A DNA stretch of 64,000 nt from Ehretia macrophylla (GCA_037974665.1 CM075770.1:96530850-96594849); one strand, 5' to 3'. Positions 12,318 to 24,789 are shown, counted from the first letter of the stretch. A program made the numbers and translations. Notes: a model not told the origin generated them from the letters alone.

Positions 12318-14350
12318 TGTCACACTCGGACCCGACCCTGCCGAGAACTAAGTCCGGACATGATGGAACACGAACATTATAACATCTGTAATATGCCACA
12401 TTTAAGAAATAGTAAAGGCTACACAACAAACGACTTAAAAAACTTGTTTAACACATGGCATAATTACATTGTTCTCCAAAGTGGGCTATCATAAGCTTAA
12501 CAACACAAGTCTGGCCAAATAAACTTACAACTTTACAACAAAAGTCACTTAGACTTCAAAATAATATCCTTAGTTAAATACATCACATGAGCACCAAGAG
12601 TATTCATTACAACATAACTCCAACAACTACATAAACAATATATACATCATCCAAAGCAAGTCAAGTAAAGCTATCACTTTCATTCACCTCGTGGCTCGGT
12701 CTTGCCCTTACTTAAAATGTCATAAAATAGGGTAATCTACAAAGCTCAATTAGGGGGGGTGTACGGGAGGTTATGGAAAACATTTAACTTGGAAATCCAT
12801 TTGAAAACATGTATTCAATAAGCAATTAAAGGCAATAGACTCAAGTACACATAAAGCTATATAACCAATCAAGAAGAATATGTTATTCATTGTTGATGCC
12901 GTCACTTATACCACCATCTAGAACTCAGCCACTTATCACTCCCACTCACACTCAATAAAACCTACAACCCAGCACCCTATGGACTTCTCCATCCATGCGA
13001 GCAAGGGAATTGGACCATGGTAGTCGTGACCTTACCTAGCAAGCCCGTTATTGCCCAGTGTGACACGATGCTACCATGCCGCGCTAAAAAGTTACAACCC
13101 TTACATATTTGCATTCGCATTCGTATTCAATCATGTATCACACATTCACATTCATTTAGAGGGGACAACAAAGTAGGTTGTCCATCAATCACATTTAACA
13201 TTCAATAGCACATATGTTGGGTAACAAAGTAGATTACCCAACCATTAGCAAATACCTTCAATAGACTTCAATAACACTTAACATTCACTCAACAATTCAA
13301 TCAACACTTAATATCAACATTTAACAACACTTACAACCATATTTAACAATACTTTTATCAACATATTTCCTAACTTACATTACCAAGCAAATACCCCAAC
13401 AATTATATAGCATTTGAGGAGCAAAGCAAGAATTTTAACCACGCAAAATGCAGCCAAAGAGGGCTGCTACAGTGACTGGGCAGCGCTGGAAAATTCCAGC
13501 CAACACACCACATTTCATTCAACCTCTTATCTTGCTTCCAAGCTCCTAATTCATGCTATGAACATATATATATGTATATGAATTACATATCTAAGCTAAG
13601 AATGAAGATTAGTTACATATCTAAGCTATAAATTCAACTATAACACAATAAAGCTAGCATTCAACATTTAGTACTCCATTCAAGTTCTAATGCATATATG
13701 TTGCTCTAAAATCACTACCAATCAAGAAATACTTGCAAAAATAACAAATATAACACAATAATATGAGTTCTTAACCAAAATGCAAACTTTAAAACTTTAG
13801 ATTTGAAAACCCCTCACCTATTTTGAAGATTAATGCAAGAACAAGCAAGGTAAAACAAAGGAAAAACAAAATCCACTTGGGTTTGGTCCTAGCAAACAAA
13901 CTTTTCTTTAATTTCACCCAAAATCTCAAACCCCTAACTATTTCAATTTTTCCCCCTTTCTTCCCTCCCTCACCCGATTTCTCTCTCTTTTTTCTTTTGT
14001 TTTTTGTTTTGTTTTGCTAAGTCAAATGGTAAAGGCTTCTATTATGTGCTAGGCAAAAATATCTCTTGAGGTTAAAAGACCACTTATGCTTGCACTTTTA
14101 TTAAAATGACATATATGTCCTACTAGGCAAAATATCTATTATGTTGAAAGACTACAAATGAATCAACAATTGCAATAATGACGAGCATGTCCTAATTTGC
14201 TAAATGAAATGTCACTTAAATTATAATCACATACAATCTAAATGCACATATTACTTCCAAATAATAATTAAGGTAAGTAAATGCACATATTATGTACCAA
14301 CAATAAATAAAACAATTAATTGCACATAAAATTCATGTTTGGTTTTCACA
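12318..14350 (-). mobile_element. Ty3/gypsy 3' LTR (2.03 kb, minus)
   Basis: On the minus strand the LTR starts TGTGAAAACC at 14350 and ends GGTCCGAGTGTGACA at 12318. Directly outside 14350 lies the chromovirus-type polypurine context (minus strand: TTTCGAGGATGAAATT...GGAGGGGAGAA). Inside are two CTACTTT-loop hairpins (13163-13183 and 13216-13242) and a clamped module (13016-13078), described separately. Confidence 0.8.
13016..13242 (-). other. Putative structured RNA module in LTR (two hairpins plus clamp)
   Basis: In sense order (minus strand): hairpin 1 pairs 13216-13224 with 13234-13242 (GTTGGGTAA/TTACCCAAC, 9 bp). Hairpin 2 pairs 13163-13169 with 13077-83 of its own 13177-13183 arm (GGACAAC/GTTGTCC, 7 bp, arms 13163-13169 and 13177-13183). 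Both loops contain CTACTTT. Downstream the clamp pairs CATGGTAG (13016-13023) with CTACCATG (13071-13078), continued by TCGTG/CACGA (13024-13028/13064-13068), around a core with GGGCAATAACGGGCTTG on the sense strand. Confidence 0.6.
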
Positions 14351-15271
14351 TTCTCCCCTCCGTAGGACAATTTCATCCTCGAAATTATTACTTGTTTCAC
14401 GGAACAACCCCTGCTGATCAATAGCATAGGCTCGGGCCCGTACTCGCTGGGTAGGAGAACTACCTGTAGATCTACTCTAGGTACTTCTACCTGAAGTCTA
14501 CCCATGAACCTTCTGCCATCTAAGAGAGTCATTTGCCCCTATGCTGACTACTACTACAACATGTGCATCTTCCAGATTTCCTCAAACAATTAGACTCGGA
14601 ATGGCCTTTACGATTACAGAAGGCACAATATTTAACTTGATTAGCAACTTTATTCCCAAAAGAACCTTGAGCTGAGAAAGTAGCTGAACCACCCTGTTGA
14701 GACCTCACAATAGTTGGTATATCCTACATCTGACAATGAATCTATTTTTGCTGGCTCTGACTCTGTTCCTACTGACTCAAAGGCTAAAAAGATTCCTACT
14801 AGTCCTCTGATTGAAAAGGCCTCTTGCTCGGTTGGTTCGATTCCACTCTCACATTGCTCTTTCTATTTTTAACCCTAACTGCTGCATTAAGAGCCTCACT
14901 ATATGTAGCAAACTGAAACAAAGCCAAACTGTCTTGAATCTCCGACCTCAAACCCCGAATAAACTTTCGAACTCTCTTCACAAGGGATTATACCAATTCG
15001 GGTGCATAATGAGACAATTTATTGAATCGGGCCTCATACTGTGCAACAGACAAGTTACCTTTCTTGAAGGACATAAATTCATTCTCTCATCTTTCTCGGG
15101 CAATCTCCGGAATGTAGTTATCCTTGAAGGCTTTCACAAAGTTTACCCACAAATACAAAGTCTCTTAGTATTCCCATTTTAATTTCATGGTCCTCCACCA
15201 TTGCCTAGCATCTCCGTCTAATAAGAATACATCAAAGGACATCTTTATATCATCAGTATATTCTTGAATTC
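14351..15271 (-). mobile_element. Ty3/gypsy gag remains (chromovirus-like)
   Basis: Fossil coding sequence belonging to the LTR at 12318-14350. It has a CCHC zinc knuckle (CAFCNRKGHSESNC, about 14585-14635) and gag core segments such as FLLDGDARQWW (about 15200-15235) and RKFIRGLRSEIQDSLALFQF (about 14910-14970). The gag end lies almost next to the polypurine tract and 3' LTR; no protease, RT, RNase H or integrase is seen between them. The element is broken. Confidence 0.7.
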
Positions 15272-15720
15272 TAGGAATGGAAACGGTTCGGTTAACTGTT
15301 TGGCATAACCTAAACTTGAAACCAAAATTGAAAACTGATGGTTTCAAAAACCATTATCCAAAACCGAAACAGACAAGTATGAAAAAAATCGCTGATACCC
15401 GAAATCGAAACTAAAATAGATAACTTAAAAAAATTAATTTAAATAAAAAATAAGTCTAAAGTATGTAAAAAATATTAATTTAAATATTTAAAAAAATCCA
15501 TCATAAGACAATTATAATTTTAGATATTAGTATAAAAATTATTTTTGAGTTTTAATGTTTTTTTAACGTCTAAAACTAAACTAAACTCTATCGATTTACC
15601 TGCCGGTTACTACTTATAAAACCAAAACCTCTCATTTTACCTATCAATTTTTATTATTGAGTGTTTATCACGCGAATATCCGTCAGTTTCGAATTTAAAC
15701 CTTACCCGTTGCCATTTCTA
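15272..15720. mobile_element. hAT-type MITE, 449 bp
   Basis: Terminal inverted repeats TAGGAATGGAAACGG at 15272 and, reversed, TAGAAATGGCAACGG ending at 15720. It is flanked by an 8-bp target duplication, TTGAATTC (15264-15271) and TTGAATCC (15721-15728), one mismatch, as expected for hAT. The interior is AT-rich and non-coding. It sits inside gag remains. Confidence 0.82.
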
Positions 15721-15728
15721 TTGAATCC

Positions 15729-16404
15729 CCCTCTTTCTTTTGAAAGGCAAGCACTAACCAATGAGGTGAATTTGGGGCAATTTTAATGGCCATTTACCAA
15801 TAACATCCCACATTTTTTAATTCAAAATGTAAATATAAAATACTGATGGGGCTAAACACCCAAGTACATTCCCAATTCAAATGGGTCAAGCACAATTGGA
15901 CTATGAATCTTGTTTACCTTCATATGAAGTGAGAAATGGTCCAATAGTCTTGGGCAAAGAAAATGCAGTTCTTCTATTCAATTTATGGCCTCTCTAGTAA
16001 CAAATTTTCTTAATGCAAAACATAGTAGAACATTATGCTACAAACTTGAGATGGGTAGGACAAAGCATAATTTCATTGGAGGGGCTATTTTGCTTTTTGT
16101 TCTTTTCTATTTTTCTTTTCTAAAGACATCTTGAAAAATTGTTATGTATAACATCTTTTACCAATTGGGACAAACTTTAGGCTCTGATTTGATCTAAGTT
16201 GAATATTAAGCTATTGATTCCACAGTTGCAAAAGCCCTTTCATTGAGTTATGGTGGTTTTGTTGATTATAGGTTAGTTGATTTTATTTGTAGCTGCTATG
16301 TTTAAATTAGTTTGTTAATAATATTACCTTGAATAGCTGAAATTATCATATTGAATCAAGTTAATAAACTTTTAAAATTTATCTTGATTTCTTTAACATT
16401 GTTT
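15729..16404. other. Unassigned, possibly further gypsy remains
   Basis: The first ~50 bases may continue the gag remains on the far side of the MITE, since the target site is shared. Beyond that I see no gene, repeat pair or conserved motif. The rest is AT-rich with a T-rich patch near 16090-16120. Confidence 0.4.
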
Positions 16405-17327
16405 TAGGAATGACAATAGGGCGGGTTTGGGGAGGGAGACCTATCCCCATGCCCTGCCCTACCCCGCCACTTAAAAAGTCTCCAATACCCGGTTTGCCCC
16501 GACATTTTATACCCCCGTCCCTTGTCCCCGCCCCCTATCCCCAAATCTCTATGGGGAATGGAGATTACTCCTGGGTTTTTTTTTATTATTCTTTAAACCT
16601 TACAATATTAAATTTAATTTGAACCAAGTAATTTTAAAATAAAAATAAAAATTATAGTAATTATAAATATAAATACAAATTTTAAATAAATGTTAAATAT
16701 AAATCATATATCGAGTCTTATGCTTGCAGTTAAATAGTAAAAATAAATTTATCGTTATTGAATCTTAAGCATTTAAAATAAATTCTAACTAAAACCATTG
16801 TGTATGAAAATTATATATGAGAAGAGAATACTTATTTGTGTTATGGGATCGTACTGATTATTATAATTTTTTTTTTGTCGTCGCATGTCACATATAATAG
16901 TAATTGTAAATCTTTGAAATATTGTCCTTAATTATGTTGTTTAAAACTATTTTGAAGTACAACTGTGGAAACAACTAACAAATTTCTTAAATCCACTATG
17001 ATCAATAGTAAAATAGAGGTATTTGTATGAAATGATAGCAAATCTCAATTAATGGTATACAGTGATTTTGATTAAAAGAATGATTATAAAATCATTTTGA
17101 ATAATCTATTTTTTCTTCTCCATTTGTTATAATACTTTATCTAATATAAAATTAAAGATATAAAAATAATTACACATATACGCGGGGCGTGTTCTCGCCC
17201 CCCGCAAGGATTAAAAGTTAATTCTCACCTCCTGCCCCATTCCTCATTTCTCACCCTAATCCCCACCCCGTTTAAAATAGAGACGGGACGGATACCCACA
17301 GAAAACCCGTCTCCATTGCCATTCCTA
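16405..17327. mobile_element. hAT-like non-autonomous element, 923 bp
   Basis: Left end TAGGAATGACAATAGGGCGGG, right end (reversed) TAGGAATGGCAATGGAGACGGG. GC-rich subterminal blocks (left 'cccatgccctgccctacccc', right 'cgggacggatacccacag') flank an AT-rich non-coding core. The terminal 8-10 bases match the MITE at 15272-15720, so the two are related. No clear 8-bp target duplication (CATTGTTT versus TTTAAAGT). Confidence 0.7.
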
Positions 17328-18222
17328 TTTAAAGTACAAGCAAAATTTAAGTTCTTCAATCTATGACTTATTGCGATATTAATGAACCAAATGATCACAA
17401 GCTAAACTCAAACAACCATTGGATTTTGTGTATATGATGTGTAGCTTATCAATGGAGCTCAACTCAGGCTCAGTACCTTGATTCTTTACACATTTATGTA
17501 TCTAGAGTTAAAAATTTACTAAAAGAGTTATTGCAAATTAAAATTTATATTATTTTTTCTAGTTTATTATGTGTATTTATGTGCTCTATAACTACACTGA
17601 GTCACTAACGTTCCTCTGCATAGATTATTGCATAAAATATGAAGGCTTAACACTTGAGATATTGTGCTTACAATAAAATATTGTTATATATGATATATAT
17701 TACACCCTAAATCTCAAAGTTCTATCAACATTTTAATATATGATTATCAATATCTCCTACCATTTGTAGCACATTTTAATATACATTACTAATATTTCCC
17801 AATCTAAGATTGGCAAATTTAGTTCTTTGGAGAAATGATTTCTTTTTATCCCGTTTCTCTCTAAATTAGAATAGGCATGCTAGGGTCAATTTGTGTCCCA
17901 ACTTCATCAGAACCCCAAAAGAAAAAAAGAAAAAAAGAAAATGGCAAGAAGAAAAAAAAAGAAAAAGGACAACTTAAACCGAAGAAACAAACTCTCCCAC
18001 CTAGTCCCCAAAGCCCCTTTTCCCTCTTTGTAACGCCACTGCTTCAGCTTGAATTCTTCTTAGCTGTTCCACCAACTGGATTTGTCTTTTTGTTCTCAAA
18101 AGCTTGACTTTTTTGGTGAATTGTTGCCATTTGCCTTCAATGCAGTCTTAGTTCACTGAACCTTTACGCATATCTTATCACCACCTTCTCTGCATTTGCT
18201 CACTTGGGTGATCTTCCATGTG
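17328..18222 (+). promoter_or_regulatory. Upstream region and probable 5' UTR start of the CID gene
   Basis: AT-rich to about 17870, then a purine-rich stretch (17920-17990, repeated GAAAAAGAA) and a C-rich stretch (17990-18040, 'ctcccacctagtccccaaag'). Composition fits a plant promoter/5' leader, but the transcription start cannot be fixed from sequence. No separate gene is seen. Confidence 0.4.
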
Positions 18223-18550
18223 CCCTTTTGCTTCTTTGCACTAAAAATCAAAACTTTGTTCTGAATTTTCGTTTTTCAATTTTCAATCCAATAGAGTGAT
18301 TTTCTAAGCACCCTTTTGGTTTTTAGCACTGAAAATGAAATCTTTGTTCAAATTTTTTATTTTCGATTCAATTGGTTGATTTTCTAAGTACCATTATGCT
18401 TCTTTGCATTAAAAATCAAAACTTTGTTTTGAATTTTAATTCAATTGAGTGATTTTCTAAGTACCCTTTTGGTTTTTAGCACTAAAAATGAAATAGTTGT
18501 TCAAAATTTCAAATTTCAAATTTCAATTCAATTGGCTTATTTTCTGAATA
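18223..18550. repeat. Four imperfect tandem repeats in A-B-A-B order
   Basis: Units A1 18223-18310, B1 18311-18390, A2 18391-18463, B2 18464-18550. A units start with GCTTCTTTGCA.TAAAAATCA; B units start with GGTTTTTAGCACT.AAAATGAA. All end with GATTTTCTAAGTA or a variant. The alternation means a dimer of about 165 bp was duplicated after the monomers had diverged. The array lies in the probable 5' leader of the CID gene. Confidence 0.85.
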
Positions 18551-18602
18551 ACATTTTGCTTTGTTCTACTTCTTAATTCTTTTAATTGGTGGTTGACGCG
18601 GA

Positions 18603-18626
18603 GGGGGGGGGGGGGGGGGGGGGGGG
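18603..18626 (+). repeat. G24 homopolymer in the 5' leader
   Basis: Twenty-four uninterrupted G on the coding strand, 33 bases before the start codon at 18659, followed by more G-rich sequence (GTGCGGCGGTGGGC). It could form a G-quadruplex in DNA or RNA. The run length is also error-prone in sequencing, so the exact count is uncertain. Confidence 0.85.
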
Positions 18627-18658
18627 TTGTGTGCGGCGGTGGGCATTGGTGAGGCGTG

Positions 18659-21600
18659 ATGAATAGTGTTTTTAATGAACAGATACTTGCGGAGAAGCTT
18701 TCAAAGCTCAACAATTCTCAACAGTGTATTGAGAGTATCGTACTTTTGAGATATATGTTTGTATCATTATTTGTTGTTTGCATTATACATCTCTAATATT
18801 AGGATCTACCTTCCTTTCTTCTTGCTTGGCATGGTGTTATTTTGTCTGTTTTCTCACTTAAGATGTGCTTGTAGTTCAGTTTGTTGTATCGTTTGAAATC
18901 CAAGTAGTTTATTATGTTTATTGATACATTGAAGGAGAATCAGAATCTGCATGCAGATTAATTGGTAGAATGTGATGCTGTCTTGTTCTAATTAATCACA
19001 CTTGCGTATGCCGTATTGGAATTTATCGTCTAATTGTCGCAAAAAAAGTCACATCTTTATATGGTGATCTATTTCAGATGTTTTCGCCAATTAAATGGTT
19101 TCAGGCTTTTGCGTTTAGTTAGTCGAACCCTTAAAATAGAAAAATACTCAATGTTATGGATTTCTTTTTACCGTTTCAGAATCTTCGGGCCCCTTTGGTA
19201 AAATGAGGCATTAATCATTATGGGGTCAATTAACAGAATAGTTGACAGTTTCTCGCTTACCAAAGTCCATGTGCGCTGCAGCTGCTTTAATGGAATCGTA
19301 GGGCACAACCTGAATGTCCTACTGTCGGTAGTGTTTAAGGTTGTTTAATTAATATATATCATTATTGCCTAATGAAAGGAGAAATGATGCTATCTTGGCT
19401 GTCAAAACCCACACTTTTACCTGTCAGATTTGTAGATTCTTAGAAGTACTCCTATTCTAATTTTCTGGAATTTCCTTAATATATAGGTTTCCCTTAGCGA
19501 TAACATGTTTAGAAGGCTTATCTATAAATTTTGTCTCTCTTTTACTTAGAGTGATTGTTTAAGTATGTTTTTATTTGGTGGTAGGAGTATCGTGCAGGGC
19601 AAAAGAGTTTTCTTATTTTGGATTAGCAAAATTAAAAGTGCTTCAATCATAAGTTTCTGATCAACACTTGAAAAATAAGGTGCTTTCTTCTTTTGCATTG
19701 TTTCTTTGTGCAAATTCATGCCCAACTATTTCCAGAAGGAGAAAACTGATTTGAGCGACTTCCTTTACTTTATGTTATCATATATGAAAGTTGTGGATAT
19801 CTCAAATCTCCATGCCCTCTCTCTCTCTCTCTCTGTCTCCCTCTCCCCCTCATTTTAATAGTTCTAGTGATATGTATGATGTATGAGAAGAATATCTTAG
19901 TAACATTATCATCTTGTCAAGATGGATATATATTTCATGTGCTTCATATGTTTCTTTTAGATGCATTTATATAAATTTACTATATAGCTAGTTATTTTCT
20001 GGGCAGAATATATAAGTAGCGAGTTGTAACTGAAAATGAAAATGATTTTCTTGTAATGAGACCCGTATTTAACTTCTAGAACAAGATACATGGAACTCTA
20101 AAGTGGAATCCCATTTTTGCTTAAGGCATGCTGTGTGTTACATAGTTAGTGGTCCGAGATCACCATCATTAGTGCAACTTGAGGAGATCTTATCATCTCC
20201 AAAAGGTGAAGAAGGATATTAACAATGACTTCTTGAAGCACCTTCTGCAATAAGCAAAAGAGTTAATGCCTGTACAAGTGAAAATTGTTTTCTAATTTTG
20301 AGTTCTAGTTATTGGATATAAAACCTACTCTATGCTACATAACATTTTTTTATATTATTCAATTACATTATATGGTGCTGCTTTTAAGGTCTACTCATCC
20401 TCTTTACACAAAGAATTATTACTTCTAACAAAAGTTACCTTAAGATGTCTTATATGACATTCTGTTAGAACCTATCATGAGCTACTTCCAATGGTCGTCC
20501 GTCTCTCTCTCTTCTCTCATATATATATAATAAATATACATGTGTGTGTGTGTGTGCAAGTACGTGCGTCTGGATGTGTGTGATGTGTATGTATGTATGT
20601 TTGCATAATTACTTCATTAAAAAACAGCTTCCATGTTGGTCATGTCTTCTATTTATCAAACATCTATGTCTTTGATGAACTTGGGGCTCCATCAATTCTT
20701 TGATAGTGTCCACTTTCAATTGACCCCCAAAAGATATAACTGCATACCTTTGTTATAATACTTTTTTATGCACTTTTGACAGGGACTATGATGGGGACTT
20801 TGAATGATGGATTCAAAAAGTCTCTTTCTTGTCTCCCCTTTTCCCTTTTTAACATCTGTGGCTTGTGCGTTGGTTAGTCCAAGCCATTCGCGCATATCTT
20901 TTGTTCTTCATTGGGGTTGGGAGGGAACCACTAAATATAGATAATTAGGTTAACAATAAAAAAATCCAGGGAGGAGGTTGGATTTGTTGGGGCAAACAGG
21001 AGAGGGTTGAAGTGAGCTCGTTATTGTTGAAGTGATAAGCGACAAAGAACTGCAGCTAATTCTTTGACTGGGCAGTTTATGATGCCTCGGAAATTAATTC
21101 TGATTCTTAGGTTCTACTATCACTAAGTTGCAGTCATTTTGGGTGTCACACAACATATTAAGATAGTTTCTACAATCCTCTCTTTTCGCTTTTTTCACAG
21201 TATTGAATCCCAAAACACTACCATTTAGGAATCAAGTTCAGCTAAATTGGTTGGCTGTCTTGAACTATATCGGAGATCATCCAGTAAATCCCTCCTATAG
21301 TTAAGCTCGAGATAGCATGTGACATGTTATTGTGCTCCAGATCCTCATTTGCCTCTTTAGCAAGCAATGTGAAGCTTTATGGTTAGAAGAGGCCATTCTT
21401 TTGGGGTAAAACCTTCCTGAAATGGAGAGTCAAGAGACTTGAAAACTTTTAACTCGATGGAGGGAATGCAAAACTCCTTCATTGTCTTGGTAGTTTGCCA
21501 ATTATTGCATGTGTAACCAAGAACTGTTTTGTGGAGGAAGAGAACTTGGTCTGACAATAGAGAACTTTCATTTTCACTGCCATCCACAACTTACTGTTGA

Positions 21601-24600
21601 GTTCTGCTAGTTTTAGTGATTTAAGCCATTCATAGAAATTATGTGTCTTTAATAAGTCCATGTTTGATTTATAAGTTACTACCTTTTCCAATTTATTGTG
21701 TCATGTGGCATTGATAACTGAAGTGAGCATAATATTCCAGGACACAATTTCCACCCTGAATTTACAAGATTAGCAATATAAAGTTGCGAGTTTTTTTTTT
21801 TTGGTGTTTGCTGGTAACATATTGCTTGAGTTCTTATTTTATGATTTACTGAATACGTCATAGCTTTTGATATAGCTTGACTTTTGATATAGCTTTGTCC
21901 CATTGGTGCATATTCCACCGTAGTAAAGCAGAGCAAGTTGTTGCAACATGGGACAAACAGTTCCACAGTGCAGAGATGGTTCAAAAAGTCCCACTGTTGT
22001 ACCTTGCAAATGATATCTTACAGAATAGCAAGCGTAATGGAAAAGAATTTGTTACCGAGTTTTGGAGAGTTCTTCCAGCGGCTGTTAAAGAGGTTTCTGA
22101 GAAAGGCGATAATCGTGGAAAGAATGCTGCCTCTAGATTGGTATGCACTTTATCTGTTTTCTTCCATGTCCCTGCCCCTCTTGCCCTTCCTTCCAAGAGG
22201 AAAAACCTAAAGAAGAATAGAAAAAGTGAAAAAGGCAAATGTAAAACGAAGGAGAGGAGGAACAAAGGGAAAAAAAGGGGATCTGATTACCCACATTCTT
22301 TATTTGTTACTCTTCAAAATCGTCATGTTTGGAAGGTCTCTTTATGAACAAGATCCCATTGTTGGGCTACTTCTTCAGCAAATTAAGACTTATTATTGAT
22401 TTTGACATTCACATGTGCTTTTATAAGTTATTCATGATTGGCACAAATGATGATTGAGATGTCAGTGTGTCAGTTTTTGGGTTAATCCATCAAGATTGTA
22501 TTATTGTGTTCAGTTTGTTGACTCCTATGTCATTGTACTACTTGTAGATTGACATATGGGAAGAAAGAAAAGTTTTTGGATCTCATACAAAGAGCTTTAA
22601 AGATGTAATGCTTGGAGAAGAATTGCCTGGACCTTTGGAAGTTGGCAGAAAACGTTCTCATTCTGTCACAATAGTGAAAAGGGACTCACGCTCCGTAAGA
22701 ACTGTTAGTAAATTCTTCTTCATGCTTCACAAAAAGCGCTACAATTTATACCTATAGCTCACTTGATAACTTGGTTCATTGGCCTCAAACATCAGAAATT
22801 GAGTATTGGAGGCACAGCTGAAAAAATAGTATCAGCATTTCACCTGGTGCTCAGTGAACATCACAGTGAAAATGAAGAAATGACTAAATGCAAGTCTGCG
22901 GTCCATCGTATCAGGAAAATGGAAAAGGATGTTGAGATGGCCCTCAAAAAAGGTAGGCTGGTAGGCATAGAGACTCATGGACTGCAAGTGTCTATTATGC
23001 TTATTGTTGCATTGCTACAAAGGAATTTCTACTTGTGGCTTTTTTGCAACGATTTTGCTTTCAAAAGTTCTTCTGCTTTGATTTTGACATTGGTTCTTCT
23101 GCCTGTGTAGCCAAAGATCAAAATAGAATGACTTTAGCCAGAGAATTGGAGGATGAAGAAAACCTTTTGAAACAGTGCATAGAGAAACTCACAGTTGTTG
23201 AAGCAAATAGAGTAGCTCTTATATCTCAGTTACGAGAAGCATTGCATGAACAAGTTCGTGTCAGTTATTTTTAGTTGAATATGTCAGTTATTTTTAGTTG
23301 TATACTTGTAATTCTTCTGTTTGCAAATTTGGATAACCTTTTTTTGTAACATATGCAATTGCTGATGGATCCGTTTATATTGTTCAGGAGGCCGAGCTGG
23401 AGAATGTTCGCACCCAAATGCAGGTTCTCTTGCTGTAACTTTCTTTTAAAAGCTTTTGTCTTATTATCAACTGCATTTGTTACCTTCTATATGTGTTTTT
23501 CCTGTAGGTTTCTGAACGACATGATATTATTTTGTATAATGGCTTAACATCATTGACTTTCAGTTTATAAAGTAATAATCTATTAACACCATCAATTTTC
23601 AGTTTAATTAAGTACCTAATTACTGAAAGCATGTGCTGTCGTTATAGGCCATATACAAAATGAATGTGATCATGGAGAAGATATATTGGAGATGAACATG
23701 TAATAAATCTGGTGAGGAAAAATAGACCACCGTCGCACTGATACGTACTTAATGTAGATTTTCAGGTGCGAAGACAATTGATCAGCCATCTTCCGAGACA
23801 TTTGATAGAATATTTTCATTTAGTCGCTATATTTTGTTTCTGTTACTTACAGAATGTATGAATACTTTCTCCTTTTTATTTTTTTGAGAACGTTTGAATA
23901 CAGCCATTCCTATAAATGGTCCGTTGAAATCTACAGGATGTCGGGGGATTAGGATATAATCAGGTTAAACATGCTGCTGAAGTACTTTCATCTAACTTGT
24001 TTACAGGTAGCACAAGCTCAGGCAGAAGAAGCTGGCAACATGAGGCGGCGGCTTGATAATGAAAATTACATCGGAGTTCCAAAACTTTCAAGCACAACTT
24101 CTCTGGCAGCAAATACCAATTCAAATGCGGGCCAAACAACCAAGAAGACCGCTGCAGCAATTGCAGCTGAGGTTGCTGACAAGCTTGCAGCTTCAAGCTC
24201 CTCTCAGTATATTATGTCATCTGTTCTTTCTACATTTGCTGCTGAGGAAGCTAAAAATGCTGGGGTGACCAAATCTTCAGCGGCATCTTCTTCTTTCCCT
24301 TTGTTCCCAGTCAATTCAGTGAGCAGTTCAATGTTGAAACCTGAAAATCCCTTACCGGATCCAAGTGTTTTCATGCCAGTGCAGCCAATTAATCCGTATC
24401 AATTGCAACAGGCCAGCATGCAGGGTGAAGTCTCCAACTCTCAACCTCAATACCATTCGCTTCCTAATCCACATTCCCAGCAATTATTACAACCAACAGG
24501 TGGTCTAGTGAGCTCATTTCATTATGGTAGCATTCCTCCATTGCCACCTGGGCCACCGCCAGCTGCAACTGCATCATACAGGCTGAGCCCAATGGTGCCG

Positions 24601-24789
24601 CTAACCCAGCAACAACTGCAGATGACTCAGCAGCAACCAATGATTATGGGCCATCAACCATCAGCTCTAACTCAGCAACAGTCAGTGCCTTTGCCCCAAC
24701 CACCACTAGCTCCTCCTAGTTTCCGGCCTCTAGCTCCTATGCAGTCCCCTGGAATCGTATACTATTCTCACCCTCATCATCCACAATGA
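18659..24789 (+). CDS. CID-domain protein, RPRD1/CREPT-like (plant ENTH/VHS family)
   Basis: Family members bind the phosphorylated C-terminal tail of RNA polymerase II in the nucleus and act in transcription termination and pre-mRNA 3' processing. Exons: 18659-18734, 21893-22140, 22548-22703, 22796-22952, 23111-23253, 23388-23423, 24007-24789; 532 aa, stop TGA at 24787. The CID is at about residues 1-130: LSKLNNSQQCIE, LSHWCIFHRSKAEQVVATWD, LLYLANDILQNSKRNGKEF and FWRVLPAAVKEV are diagnostic. Residues ~163-300 form a CREPT-type coiled coil (IRKMEKDVEMALKK, LEDEENLLKQCIEKL, LREALHEQEAELENVRTQMQ). The tail is Gln/Pro-rich (PPLPPGPPPAA, TQQQLQMTQQQ). Exon 3 offers two in-frame donors, at 22695 (GTAAGA) and 22704 (GTTAGT), differing by Val-Arg-Thr; I chose 22704 from remembered homologues. 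Convergent with the dehydrogenase gene downstream. Confidence 0.9.
18735..21892 (+). other. CID gene intron 1 (3.2 kb)
   Basis: Donor GTATCG after codon 25, acceptor ATAG before CTTTGTCC. It contains a CT microsatellite (19816-19851) and a TG/TATG microsatellite (20534-20602). I found no coding sequence or transposon ends in it. Large first introns with regulatory content are common in plants; that role is not shown here. Confidence 0.7.

Noticed and set aside
17877-18107. 76-aa Lys/Pro-rich ORF upstream of the CID gene
   Set aside because: Low complexity, driven by purine-rich and C-rich leader sequence; no domain. It might act as an upstream ORF but nothing supports that.
21357-21984. Several minus-strand ORFs in CID intron 1
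   Set aside because: No recognisable domain, overlapping frames, and they run into the antisense of exon 2.
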